From NCBI RefSeq assembly GCF_000003815.2, contig NC_049988.1:17172088-17232087 (forward strand): a DNA stretch of 60,000 bases, in the 5' to 3' direction. Of the stretch, positions 36,501 through 48,500 are shown piece after piece. How positions within the stretch are numbered: position 1 is the stretch's first letter; each line of letters starts with the position of its first letter. The translations under genes and the position numbers were made by a program. Under the pieces are notes generated by a model that was not told the DNA's origin, ran no database searches, and was given only the letters and a program-made list of their open reading frames with translations. Source of the stretch: Branchiostoma floridae. Its lineage: Eukaryota > Chordata > Leptocardii > Amphioxiformes > Branchiostomatidae.

Positions 36501-39500
36501 TCGATCCAGATTCTATTTGCCAAGCACAATGAACTGTTGACCCAGCTTCACATCCCGTCCTAAGCTAAGGACTGTGACCCTTTCTGGTAGCATGCATGTC
36601 AGATAAGCAACACAGATGGGATGCAAACTCAATGCTTTTTAGTCCAAAGGCAGGGCCACTAACCACTTGACTACAGGGCTATTCTCAGAGACAGAACTAT
36701 GCTCAGAGGGCTATGCTCAAAAACACTATATGATAACGAAGCTTGTCAGCAAAGTCACAGTGCTGTCCTTGGTGCTGAATTTGCTGTAGTAATTTTCCAA
36801 CAACCCAAAATGACAGTTTTCCTAATCAATCAATCAATCAATAAATTAATCAATTACTATGGTTGGGTCTGATCACTATTTGGCTGTTGAGCAATGCTAC
36901 AGGCCTGGCAGGTACCTCGGGTGATACAAAAGACCGCGTTGTATTAGAAATTTATTTATCTAGATCTCATTTTTATCTCCATCCAGTGTACCAGATGTGA
37001 CTTCTGGGTCGACAAGAAATTCTGAATGGAATGAGTTAGGAAGGACATCAAGATGTGTGAAATCACTAGGTTGAGCTCGCTGCACAGAGCCACATGGAAG
37101 CATGGTGTGAAGACTAGCTGACTGCTGCCAACCCCTGTGTCAGGGGCAACAGCAGCAGTATAATCAAATAATGGATACTACTACTACTATTCTTACCTGT
37201 TCCTCAGATATCACCTCCCGTCTAGCACTCCTCCTGCTGTTCCTTGTGAGATTCTTGCCTCTGTCTTCACTCGGGGTCACAGAAGACGGAACCATCATCT
37301 GTTTCTTGTAGCTCTTGATCTTCTCCCCTGTGCGACAGTGGTGCAGCCAGTCAAGCAGCAGGGTCTGCCTGGTGACGCTGTCGAACGGCCCCAGGTAGCA
37401 CACACAAGCTGCAGTGATCAGGGAGTCACCTGAAATAAGGCAAGAAGACATGATGGCAATAAGACATTGCAAAAACGACCCCTGGTAACTCACACAAGCC
37501 CCAGGTAAAACACACACAAGCTGCTGTGATGAGATGAGTTTCCTGAAAACACATAAAGACAACATTTCAATTCTCTTTGTATGTACAAAACCAATACAGC
37601 AACACACATACCTGGAGCAGTTGACAGTCTTTTCTGTGCCTTCCTCAGCTGAACCTTCCAGATGTAGATGGGAGCTTCCATGTTAGTCAGAACGTTCTGA
37701 CACTTGGATTTCTTGTCCTTTAGCACCTTAATCTGTTTCTCGATGCTCTTGGAGTGCCTGACACTGTCTGTGTGGGACCTGATGGTGGACTCCAGGTTGT
37801 TCTTCTCCTCTTCGGCATGCACGCGCTTTGAGCCAAGGGCTGCCTGGGCCTGTGCACAACAAGTAAACATCAAAGGTTTTGTGATTAAGGATAAGGATAA
37901 TTTTTTTGCAAATTCTTGGCTGAAGGTTAGTTATAGGTAACAGGGTAAGGGTTAACAAACAATGTAGAAAAACATAAATGTGATCACTATTAAAGTCTAA
38001 ATGCTGGCTCCAAATTCAAAACCAAGAAGTCAAATCCAAACTTGTTGGGTTTGACTTCTTTCTTTAAGACAGTGACAAACTTTTCCATATTTTTCTGTCA
38101 TACAATGTGGGTTCTGTGGTCTTTAGAGGAGAGTAGTCTTCTTTTTGTACGTTTAAGCGGGAAACTAGATCTAGAGTCACTAATCTTGCAATGTGTTGGC
38201 TTCTTTCCAGAGCTCCCTTCTTTCAGGATTGTAGAAGGGACAGTCTTGATATTGCACTGGAAATTTAGACAGTTAAAATAAAGTAAATCTGTTAAAATCA
38301 AGTCATGAAAAAAGGCCCAAAAGGCCAAAACCTTTCTTTACCTCATTCATCTCTTTCTCTGCCTCTGCCAGTTTCTCCAGCTTAGGCTTGATGTCCCTGT
38401 GTATGGCCGCATACTGGAACACTGCATGCACCCACATGCAGATGGACTTCGCAGCCTTGCTGGATCCCTTGATCACACGTGGATCAAAGTGTGGATCTCT
38501 GACGAAGATCTTCAACTTCTGGAAGACTGTCTCGGGCATGTTGTTCTTGTCGTAGAATTCAAGCTCCTCGAAGAAGTTTCCTCGAGATATCAGTTGATGT
38601 CCGAGCTCCCAACTGTATAAGATAATTAGGGTTATCTTATAATGCAAGAAATGAATGACTAAATGGACTTGAATTCATTGCTCAACAGTTGTACATGGTA
38701 TAATATATGTCAACAATGACATAGCAATACAAAACACTAGTCTAAATGCATTTCTTAAGTCTATTTTTTTGCTGCAGGAATATGGATGGAGATGTAACGT
38801 ACAATCTAAATATTTCTTTCTTTCTTGAATGAATGAAGGAAGGAAGAAAGGGATCCATCCATCCATCAATTTAAAATCCGACAATCAATCAACCAATTAA
38901 TCAATCAATTAATGAAAACAAACTCAAACCACTAAACAACCATAAGCATTCCTGTCTGTATACACAACTAGAAAACGTAAATCTTGCAAGGACTGCTACA
39001 GCCATAACTTACTCAAGTTCCACACCAAAGATGATGCAGAGAGCGTTGACGACCAGCACAACTCCAGGCGGGGGGACTCGGTAACTCTTGATCTCATCCA
39101 GATCTGAGTGGGACAGCGACCGGAGGGCTAACACAGCTGCTGTGTACGCTGGGTTCACCTGGGGATTAGATACAACAGATGTACAGCCGAAAGTGATTTC
39201 ATTAGGTTGGTAGAATTTAGGATAAGCAGTTGGGATAAGAAAGAAGTAGTCTGGATAAGAAAGTCAACCCCAGTGATGAACTGTGGCAAGGGGGGGTACA
39301 AACTGAGTCACGTTCAGGATAGTGTTCTTGCAGCAAAAGTGTCATCTACATCAGCTACGTATAGCAGCGAGAAGCAGCACTCCATTTACAATGTAAAAGC
39401 TTTGAGGGATATGTCACACAAACACCGAAATGTTAGCAGGTAAGAGACATTCTGAATGTGTAAAAGAAATCTCTAATATCCCAATGGATGTACATGTACA

Positions 39501-42500
39501 ATTAAGGCCCAATAGTTGCTTCCTTTCCATCTTTTCACAAAGATTTATGTCCTCAATTCTTCAGGTTCACCAGACAGCAAACCCAGCATGCTGTCCTTGG
39601 TGCTGAATATGCTGTAGTTATTTTCCAATAACCCTAAATGACTCAATCAATCAATAATCAATAAGTCAGCCAGTCAATCAATTGATCAATCATTTACTGG
39701 AAGCAGAAAACCAATTATGAATATAAAAAAAGTCTTTTGCTTGACTGTGAAAGACAAACAGAGATGCTCAAGTATCAAGTGGACATTGCAAATGCCTAGG
39801 CTTACATACAAGACCATGAAATTAAGATTTAAGTATCTATACAACAGTATCTATAGCACCTATAGTATCTATAGCTTTCTGAAAACTATAATAGTTCTTT
39901 ATGTCATACCTGAATGGAGGAATTTCAGACACTTCAAAATAGATCTTGACCTTTCCTTTAGACTGTTTCCATGTTAAATTATGAGTGACATTGCCCACCT
40001 TATCAAACTCAGCCTGTGCAGCCTGCCTGAGTTTCTCCACGGGTCCCTGCATCGCCTCGATCCTGTCCTCCTCCTCCTTACACTGCTGAAGGGCCTGAAG
40101 AAACACATAGAGACACTTAAAGACTGTAGCTAAGACAAGCAACAGGAGCTGAAAGTCTTAGCAGTAGTGGTTAGAAGAAACTTAAAATGCTTATCATGTA
40201 GCTACAAAATAGAGTTAACTGTTACAATAGTATCCAGTACTAGTATTTGATTCTTATGACTGTTGTAGTGGTCCCTGACACTGTTGTGTAGCAGCTCTAC
40301 AGTTGAAGAAAAATGACAGAGGACAGTGCCACAGTGGCCTGGAGTGATCAATTAAAAGCTGACATTGATACCATAATGGTTACTTTTATCACAAATCAAT
40401 TTCTCAAAGTAAAATGGTACTGCATACTAGTTGTCCCAGTTGCATGTACCCTAGCTATCACAGTACCTTACAGCTCTCCCCTCCTCTACTTTGTTATTGC
40501 ATACTAGTTGTCGCAGTTGTATGTAGCCTAGCTATAACTGTACCTTAGAGTATGAAGCCCTCCCCTCCTCCACTTTGTAGACCCACTCCTGAGTGATCTC
40601 TCTGGCCTCATCCAGCCGGGGTAACAACTCCTCCACTTCAGCCTGCTGACTGGCTATGGTGGTCTGGGCCTCCTGCACTTTACTCAGACACCCTTCGTAT
40701 TTTGCTATGCTGGCCTGTAAACAAAAGATGAAAGGTTAATTTTTTCTGTCCATTAAAGTTACAAACCATCTGTATGATGTTGAGAGGCTATGGTAGTCTG
40801 GGCCTCTCACACTTTACTCAGGCAACCTTCATACTTTGCTATGCTAGCCTGAAAACATACAAGAAGCACTTATAATTTCAATGTTTTATAGTGCCTATAA
40901 TTTCAAAGGAAATGCCTCTTTGATTGCTGTATGTTTATGTAGTTTGTATGTCCTTGTTTTTATGTTAGGACCTGGAAGATTAGCTAATCATTTATTCATT
41001 ATGTGTGTTAAATAATGGACTGAATAAAATATCAAAGTAGCAAAGTATTCAGTATACATGTTTGTTACAACACAAATTGTTTATGATTGTAAGCTAAAAC
41101 TTTGAGTACAGTCATGTATAATAATCGTTACTAAACATAATACAATGTAGGTTTGACTGATAAATGGCTGAAGAATGAAACAGCAATCCTCTAAGACAAT
41201 AGGTGGCCTTTAACAAAACATACAATGCACAAAAGTCACTTGGAAGCACACAGACACACATGCAAAAACATCATACTTCAGTCCCATTGTGGTCATTAGT
41301 AAAGAGACAGTTGCAAGCTGTACTTCTTTTCTATGTGAACAGTTCCTATGGAAAACTCACCTTTTCCTCCCTGCTGAGTTTGGCTGTGATGCTCTTGAAA
41401 AGGTCGATGAACTCCATGTAGGTCAGCGGGGTGAACAGCCTGCGGAGCTGGTGGTTGTCATGGAAACAGCGCTGCAGGGCGGCCTGCGCGGAGCGGTGGA
41501 TATATGCCATGGCGTGGGCGACGGATGTGAGGCTCGTGGTGGAGCCAAGCATCTCCCATAGGATGTCAGACCTCTGTAGTAGGGAAAGAGAAACACAATG
41601 TCACACTGATTTTTCAAAAACAACAAGTANNNNNNNNNNNNNNNNNNNNNNNNNNNNNNNNNNNNNNNNNNNNNNNNNNNNNNNNNNNNNNNNNNNNNNN
41701 NNNNNNNNNNNNNNNNNNNNNNNNNNNNNNNNNNNNNNNNNNNNNNNNNNNNNNNNNNNNNNNNNNNNNNNNNNNNNNNNNNNNNNNNNNNNNNNNNNNN
41801 NNNNNNNNNNNNNNCTTTGAGCTGTCCTGAGCAATCCAGTTCATGGCACAGTTAACCCTAGCTTCAAATGTCCACCTGCTGTACATGTCCACGCAGCTGC
41901 AACACAGCAGCACACACACACACACACACACATACACACACAGTCACACACACACACAGACAAGCTAAGTGAAGTAACAAAGCTCACCTTAGAGCTGTCC
42001 TGAGCAATCCAGTTCATGACACATATAAACACATACATACATGTACACACCACCAAACACATACAAACAAACACAGACAAGCTAATAACGTTACTTTTTA
42101 GTATATTTTAGAAAAAAAAAAACAGACAAACAAAGCTGACCTTTGAGCTGTCCTGAGCAATCCAGTTCATGGCACAGTTGACCCTAGCTTCAAATGTCCA
42201 CCTGCTGTACATGTCCACACAGCTGGAGCGAAGCAGCAGGGTGGGGAACTGTCTCAGGCGGTGGTGCAGGGGGATGGGGCCTGGAGGTATGCCAATGAAG
42301 GTTAGTAACAGTCTTAGGGACTTGGTAGGCAGTCTTACTCTTTCTGCCAAAGATTAGGACTAATCTTAGGACTGTCTACTAGCCAAGTACAATGGTCAGG
42401 GACAGCTTAGCACAGTACTGGTCCTACATTCAAGTCTTCTTCCCGTACCGGTGCCCTTCCCTGTTTCAGTAGCCCTGGGCCACACAGCTTTTGTGCAATC

Positions 42501-45500
42501 ACTACAGCAGGAGGCTAGTTCACTGGTAATGGTGTGTGCTCAACTGACATACTCTTTCTTGGATGCTGATCATGCTAATGAAAGAAAGCAGCATGTAGCA
42601 TTTCTAAAGATGAACTATTCGTAAGAGTTGTACCACAATTTTCAAATATTTAGATATTTAAAATATCGAATCGCTATCAAACAACACCCCTTAACTCATA
42701 GAAACTGAAGAAACGAACCAGTGAGATCCATGGTCACCACCACGTGCAGGTTGGTCCGGATGCGTTTGTGGTACCTCTCCAGCGCCAGTTCAAACTTGTC
42801 GCTGTGCTTGCCCGGGACAGTGCCCTGCATGATCTGGTTGGCTATGGTCATGAGCTCTTCATCGTCGTACAGACCTGGACATGTTCCCTCTGTCATTAGG
42901 GAGCAAACGTCCTGGAAAATGAATATTTCAAATGCATCATCATCTGATTAGCATTTATTCATCTATTTCATCTTGACATGTGGAATTGTGAGGCTATGGT
43001 CATGACCTCCTCATTGTCGTACAACCTGGACATGTCCCTTCTGTCATCAGGGAACAGACGTCCTGCAAAATTAACAAATGCATCACCTGGTTAGGCCACA
43101 CTGACTTAATTGTATGGATGACATCCACACAAACATTGATTGCCTTTGCTAGTTCCACCCCACCCCCCAAAAAAAACAACTGTGGCCAAATGTGACCCAA
43201 TCCCTGGTCAGTCAGAGGATCTGCTTTCCATGCAGTGTAAGGGGGAACATGGTCAGGGTATATACCCTGTAACCCCTGAATGTCTTAATTCCAGAAAGAG
43301 GGTTGTCCTACAGGACTGGTGTTTTAATTGTCATTTATCTTGTTTATGTATCTTTGTCCAAGATTCAAGATGATTTTGTACAGCTCGTGCACATGGGTTT
43401 CCACAAAAAGGACACACGCAAGTGGTCTGTTTCCACTGGTTTGCACAGGTATCCCATCAAGGGGCTTGCCACATTTGCACAGTGGAAACCCATTGAAACT
43501 TGTTGAAACTATGAATTTCCTTGCATGTGTACGCAGGTTTGCAAAGCCGTTTCGTGCAGTGCTAGTTACGCCGCACAATCACACTTTTCAATACAGTTTA
43601 CTGTATCTTCCTACTAACCTGTAGACACTCTGTGCCCATCTCCTCCCCCACCAGCAGCACCCCTTCCCTCCCCTGGACTCCTGACACAAAGAACGCCTCC
43701 TTTAGCACTTTGTGCAGGTTGGACTGGTTGTCTGCCCGATCCCTCGCTGGCATGGCATGGAAGAACTTTGCACGTACGATGAATGTCGCCAACTTGGCTG
43801 TAGAGACCCTTCCAGTAAAGTTACTGGTACCTGAAGTTACAAACAAAAACTGATAAATGTACGGACTCGCTGGCATGGCGTGGAAAAACTTGGCACGGAC
43901 GATGAATGTCGCCAACTTGGCGGTGGAGACTCTTCCAGTGAAGTTACTGGTACCTAAAATAATATTACAAACAAAATTTGTTTGTATGGGACAAGGGCAA
44001 AGTGTACAAAAATGTAGCTCACTCATTGTAACTTACAAGACAAGAGTTTGGTCATAGTATAATTGCCATGTACAATGTAATGTTAAGTCATTTAGAAAAA
44101 AATTGCAACATTTAGGTTAATTTAGGTAAATTCTACGATAATCATGGATTTTGTCATAAACCATTGTTATGACCATTGTGCATTAAATGAAAGTCTAAAA
44201 CTTTGGGTGAGGGGCCTAGATATTCAGAATTTCTCACACCTGACAGCATAGCAAGAATAGGGAAAAAAGGGTTATTAGACACACCAAAAAGACCTACCAA
44301 TAAGCAGAGCATGTCCTCCAGTTGTTGCCAGGACCCGGGTAAGCCTGACTATGTGGTGGATGGCCTGTTTAAAGAACACCATGTCCATCTTGTGGGTGGT
44401 TTTGGCATTGTAGTTGGACAGGAACCGGCCCAGAGCAGAGGATAACTGCTCCAAGCCAGTCTCCATGTAACTGTAGTGAAGGGAATGACAATATTTCAAA
44501 TCATTTACTTTCTATTTGACATGTTCAAGTTGAAAATGTAGCTCTGTTAAACATTGAAGAAAACAAAAATGCATGCTTAGGATCATTTGCGGTTGTAGAT
44601 GTATAAAACCTTATTATCGATAACTTTATGATGAGAAAAACAGGAGTTGATGCAAGCTGATATTCTATATAATACAGTACTATATTGTGGTAATACCAAG
44701 TCTTTCATGCAATGTGATACCCTGGTGCAAAAACAATACCCTGGTGCCAAAACAAACTGCGTTACAGAATCAGACACACATACAGGAAGAGACATATGCA
44801 CACACACACTCTTACAACCTTACATAAACAGAAACATAAAGAGAAAGACACACACACACATACAGAAGCACTCACGCACACAGATACAGTCACACAGACA
44901 CAGAGAGTGAGAGAGATGCACACACACAATATTACACACAAACACACACGCAGGCACAAAGAAACACAGACAGACAGACAGACACTAACTGTGTCTTCCT
45001 CACAGTAGAAAACATTTGTTATGATATGATTTGTTATGTTATTTGTTATTGCAGACATACCCTTCTATGCCATCAGTCCTGGCAGTCCCAGTGATGAACT
45101 TGCTGAAGATGATGTTCATGATGTCGTCACCAGGGGGCAGCACTAACTCCAGGGGCACAAGGGGGCCCAGGTAGTCCTCCTGAGAACTGTCAGCAACCAG
45201 ACCTGAGCAGGAACAAACATTTAGTGTCATTATGATATTCCAAAAGTGAACTGATGTAGTATGTTTGTGTTTCAAGGGGGCAGCACTAACTCCAGGGGCA
45301 CCAGGGGGCCCAGGTAGTCCTCCTGATCATGAGAGCTGTCAGCAACCAGACCTGAGCAGGATCGAATGTTTAGTGTTATTCTGATATTCCAAATATAGGT
45401 GAAACTTTGTTTGTTCTACTGTGTTTGTATTTCTAAACATTAGGGGACCCAGGTAGTCCTCCTGAGAGCTGTCAGCAACCAGACCTGCGCACTAGGATCA

Positions 45501-48500
45501 AATGTTTAGTGTTTTATTCCAAAAAGCTCCTTGATTTATGACATATTCAAACACATTTGAAATTCTATTGTGCATGACATACATGTTAGCATAAAGTGAA
45601 TGCAACATAGCCATGAGATTTGTATTTTGATAAGTAGCAAACAATTAAACTTTTTGACTGAGATTAATCACACAATAAAGAGACATACAACTGTAGAAAC
45701 AATGCTAACACAGAACTCTTCCAAAACCTACCTGGTTTAAAAGTGACCCCAGGTCGGGATCCCTTCTCCTTTGTTGTTGGTCTCTGCTCTTCTCGACTCT
45801 TCAGGGCCCCTTCTGGTGGTCTCACTTGAGGAGTCTTCCCTTCCTTTGCTACCGACTTCCTTTCCGGAGAAGTTGACTTCTTCCCGGTCTTACCAGGAGA
45901 GGTAGACTTCCTGGGTGACTTTGATTTTCTTCCCTTTTGGGGCTTGTCCACTACTGGAGGGGTGGGCGCACTGTCCCCTGTACTGGTGGTGGTTGAGACC
46001 TCGGTCTGGGTTGTACCACTTGTTCTGGGGAGGCCTGATTCTTTTCCCCCCGTCCCGGTAGTGGTGAGATCCGTGTTCTCTTGGGAGTCAGATTTGGTGC
46101 TCCAAGCAGATGGGGACTGCAGGGGACAAATTTTAATGCAAAAAGCTATAAGCTTCAGATTACCTAGCACTAATGACAAACAAACAAACAAACAAAACGA
46201 CCCATTCCTGCAGTCACAATTCCAATGCCACGTCTTGATAGCTACAGTAGACGGGCCCTTTCTGTGACCGTCGGCCGAAAATTCTGGTACGAGTTGGGGA
46301 GAAGAATTATTTGTTCCATAATGTCCTTTTTACCAAGTTGAACCCATATGAACTTTAAATTCATTCTTACATGCATTCAATTTTCATTTGCTTAATCGGT
46401 AAACTGCCTTAAAGTGGAACACCCCTGCCCAGTTTTGTACTGTGACAGTACATGTGTGACTGTACAGTAAGTTACATCCTTTTGATCATCCTCCATGACT
46501 GTAGTTCGGTAACATTTTTCTGTCAAAATTTCTATCAGCCATAGAAGCTTGGCAGTCTTAAATCTAAGATTTAGTTTAGGATTTATCACAATCAAGATTA
46601 TGTCAACATTGCATAAATATTCAATAAGAAAGACTTCAAACCTTTGCTGTACTTTCTTCCTCATCCTCCTCTATGACAGACGTCCCTTCAAACCCAGTTT
46701 TGATGGTAGTGGCTTCATCATCTGTATCCAGGGTATCCTGGGGTGGGGTAAAAAATCAACAATGCACAATTTTGATTGTACAGCATTGTACAAGTATAAC
46801 AGTGACTCTACATTTTGACTTACTCTACAAAATGCTAGAAGGGTATGATACAAACATAACTTTCAAAATTGAAATACGTAACCATAATCATGATAACTCT
46901 TTTACCCATTTGCTGGTTAGTTTATTTGAAGAACGATGCTGAACTAGAAGACTAAGTTAAACATGAAAACAAAGTCTGGGGTAGATGTCTGTACATTATG
47001 CCATTCAGGGATACAATATTCAAGGGAGCGGGTATACATGTACATACAAAATGTCCATACAATGCGCTCAAGTCATGTACAATCATGTATTACTAAATAT
47101 TATGTTTTCCTTCCAGCCCAATGTTTTCGCCTTCAATTCTTGCCAAATTTTTACTCTACAATATCAGAGTCATTCAAAAGATGTGGCCTTAATCCATAAG
47201 AACTTAAGAATTAAAGGAATCAGATGTAAAAAACTACAATAATTTTTATACCTCAGCTTCTGTCTTGAGAGTCTCAGCATCCGTCTCTCTGTCTTCATCA
47301 TCATCCTCATCATCTTCCAACTCAGAAACAGGCGTGGTGGCCTCGGTACCAGGGGTGGTGGCCGTCTCATACTCTGTGTGAAACAGGAGAGGACTCTTAG
47401 CATCCTTATATGTGAATAGTATAATTAACCTTCTCTGCTGATTAATGTAAATGTGGGGATTTAATTTCGCGGTAGTGGGAAAAAGGACTGTTTGCTGTGG
47501 TTTTAAGTTTGTAGTAGCACCTTGCACTGTAGTCTCTTAATGACATGGAGAAGTATTTGTGGTAGTTTTAAGTTCGCGATGAACTTGCAAAGCAAAAACC
47601 GCGAACATAAAACCACCGCAAGAATTTCTCCATTTGCAGTAACTCCGCAACCAATAGAGAGGGTCTGCAGGGGGGGGTGTGTGTCTTGACAATGCTTTAC
47701 GCTGAATTCAGAATAACCCCCTACTTTTTTCTTTCTGTTAAATATTACACAACATCAAGGTTACAATTTCCCAATTATGCAAATTATGGTAATCAAAGAA
47801 CTGATTGGTAGTCTTACAATTTCCAAATTTTGCAAATTACGGTAATTGAAGAAACTGATTGGCATTATTCGAGCTCCTGTTCCATCACCACAGACACCAA
47901 CTTAACCCTAGCACTCCAAGCTCAAATGTACCTGGACACACTTGATGGCATTGGGCCATGTTAATTTGACTATATGGATGACATCCGCGGGCGCATCGAT
48001 TTTCGGCTGTTTCCAAAAAAAATAGAAGTTTTCAACCATACTCTAAATTTGTGCAAAGCAGCTTCAAAATAAGCAAATGAACGTGGTGGATTACAAAAAT
48101 AAATATCAAAAAACGTATATACTAATGTCATAGAACATTTCAAGGTCAAAGAAGATGTGAAAGAACAAAAATGAAGAATCTAATTGTTTGGCATACCATA
48201 TTCTGTGTGTTCCATCATTTGTTCAACTTAGATGTCATAATGAAGGCAACTGTTTTTGTCAAACTTTTTTTTATTCCCACACTCAAATCAGTTTTTAGAT
48301 TCCCAGAGGATGTCATCTATATAATCAAATCAACAATGCCTCAATGGCACCCTCAGAGTGCTAAGGGTTAAACTAATCATTGTCCACCACCAAAGCAAAC
48401 AAATTTTGATTGCTTTATCCAGAAAATCACAGGGATTTTCCTCAGCTAACCTGAATACTCTGTATACGTAGTTGCCCGTGTCATCCTTGATTCTGGTGTC

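Larger units (their letters stand above)
32893..37429 (-). other. Dynein exons 18-22: AAA5 and AAA6
   Basis: Exon 18 begins AAA5 with [20 protein letters not shown] (canonical GD-L-AA-Y-GPF). Exon 20 carries [20 protein letters not shown] and the [10 protein letters not shown] strand. Exon 21 is unusually long (1,460 nt): its first 110 residues or so are a Ser/Thr/Pro-rich insertion, then [20 protein letters not shown], the strut coiled coil, AAA6 entry ([20 protein letters not shown]), and a [21 protein letters not shown] helix. Exon 22 is the next strand ([17 protein letters not shown], canonical TP-I-LSPGADP). The single large exon contrasts with the 70-270-nt exons around it. Confidence 0.82.
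37612..41573 (-). other. Dynein exons 12-17: stalk and microtubule-binding domain
   Basis: Exons 13-14 (residues about 697-785) form the ascending coiled coil ([19 protein letters not shown]). Exon 15 starts the tip ([39 protein letters not shown]), and exon 16 completes it ([39 protein letters not shown]). These align with the A-L-L-DI-E-KS-PP-GV, YDK-NIP and F-P-S-A-GLC-WV signatures of the microtubule-binding domain. Exon 17 is the descending coil, charged and helical, ending [18 protein letters not shown]. Length is near canonical, so microtubule binding may be retained although AAA4 is decayed. Confidence 0.85.
41905..45000. repeat. CA microsatellites (41905-41965 and 44770-45000)
   Basis: Two CA-rich tracts in dynein introns, the second mixed with GACA/GAGA units. 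Coordinates of this entry span both; the sequence between them is described separately. Confidence 0.85.
41361..45202 (-). other. Dynein exons 7-12: degenerate AAA4
   Basis: Visible-protein residues about 339-696. [20 protein letters not shown] matches the helix before the AAA4 P-loop; the loop itself reads [20 protein letters not shown] instead of G-x-G-G-S-G-K-Q-S, so the Walker A lysine is lost. The Walker B region is [32 protein letters not shown] matches the conserved R-NLHVV-MSP strand. Exon 12 ends [16 protein letters not shown], the usual NYVTP-S-LELI entry to the stalk. The domain is therefore structurally AAA4 but probably cannot bind or hydrolyse ATP. Confidence 0.8.

Noticed and set aside
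43370-43510. ATGGGTTTCCAC and GTGGAAACCCAT about 100 bp apart, as another small inverted-repeat element.
   Set aside because: Arms are only 12 bp, with no target duplication and no second copy in the window.
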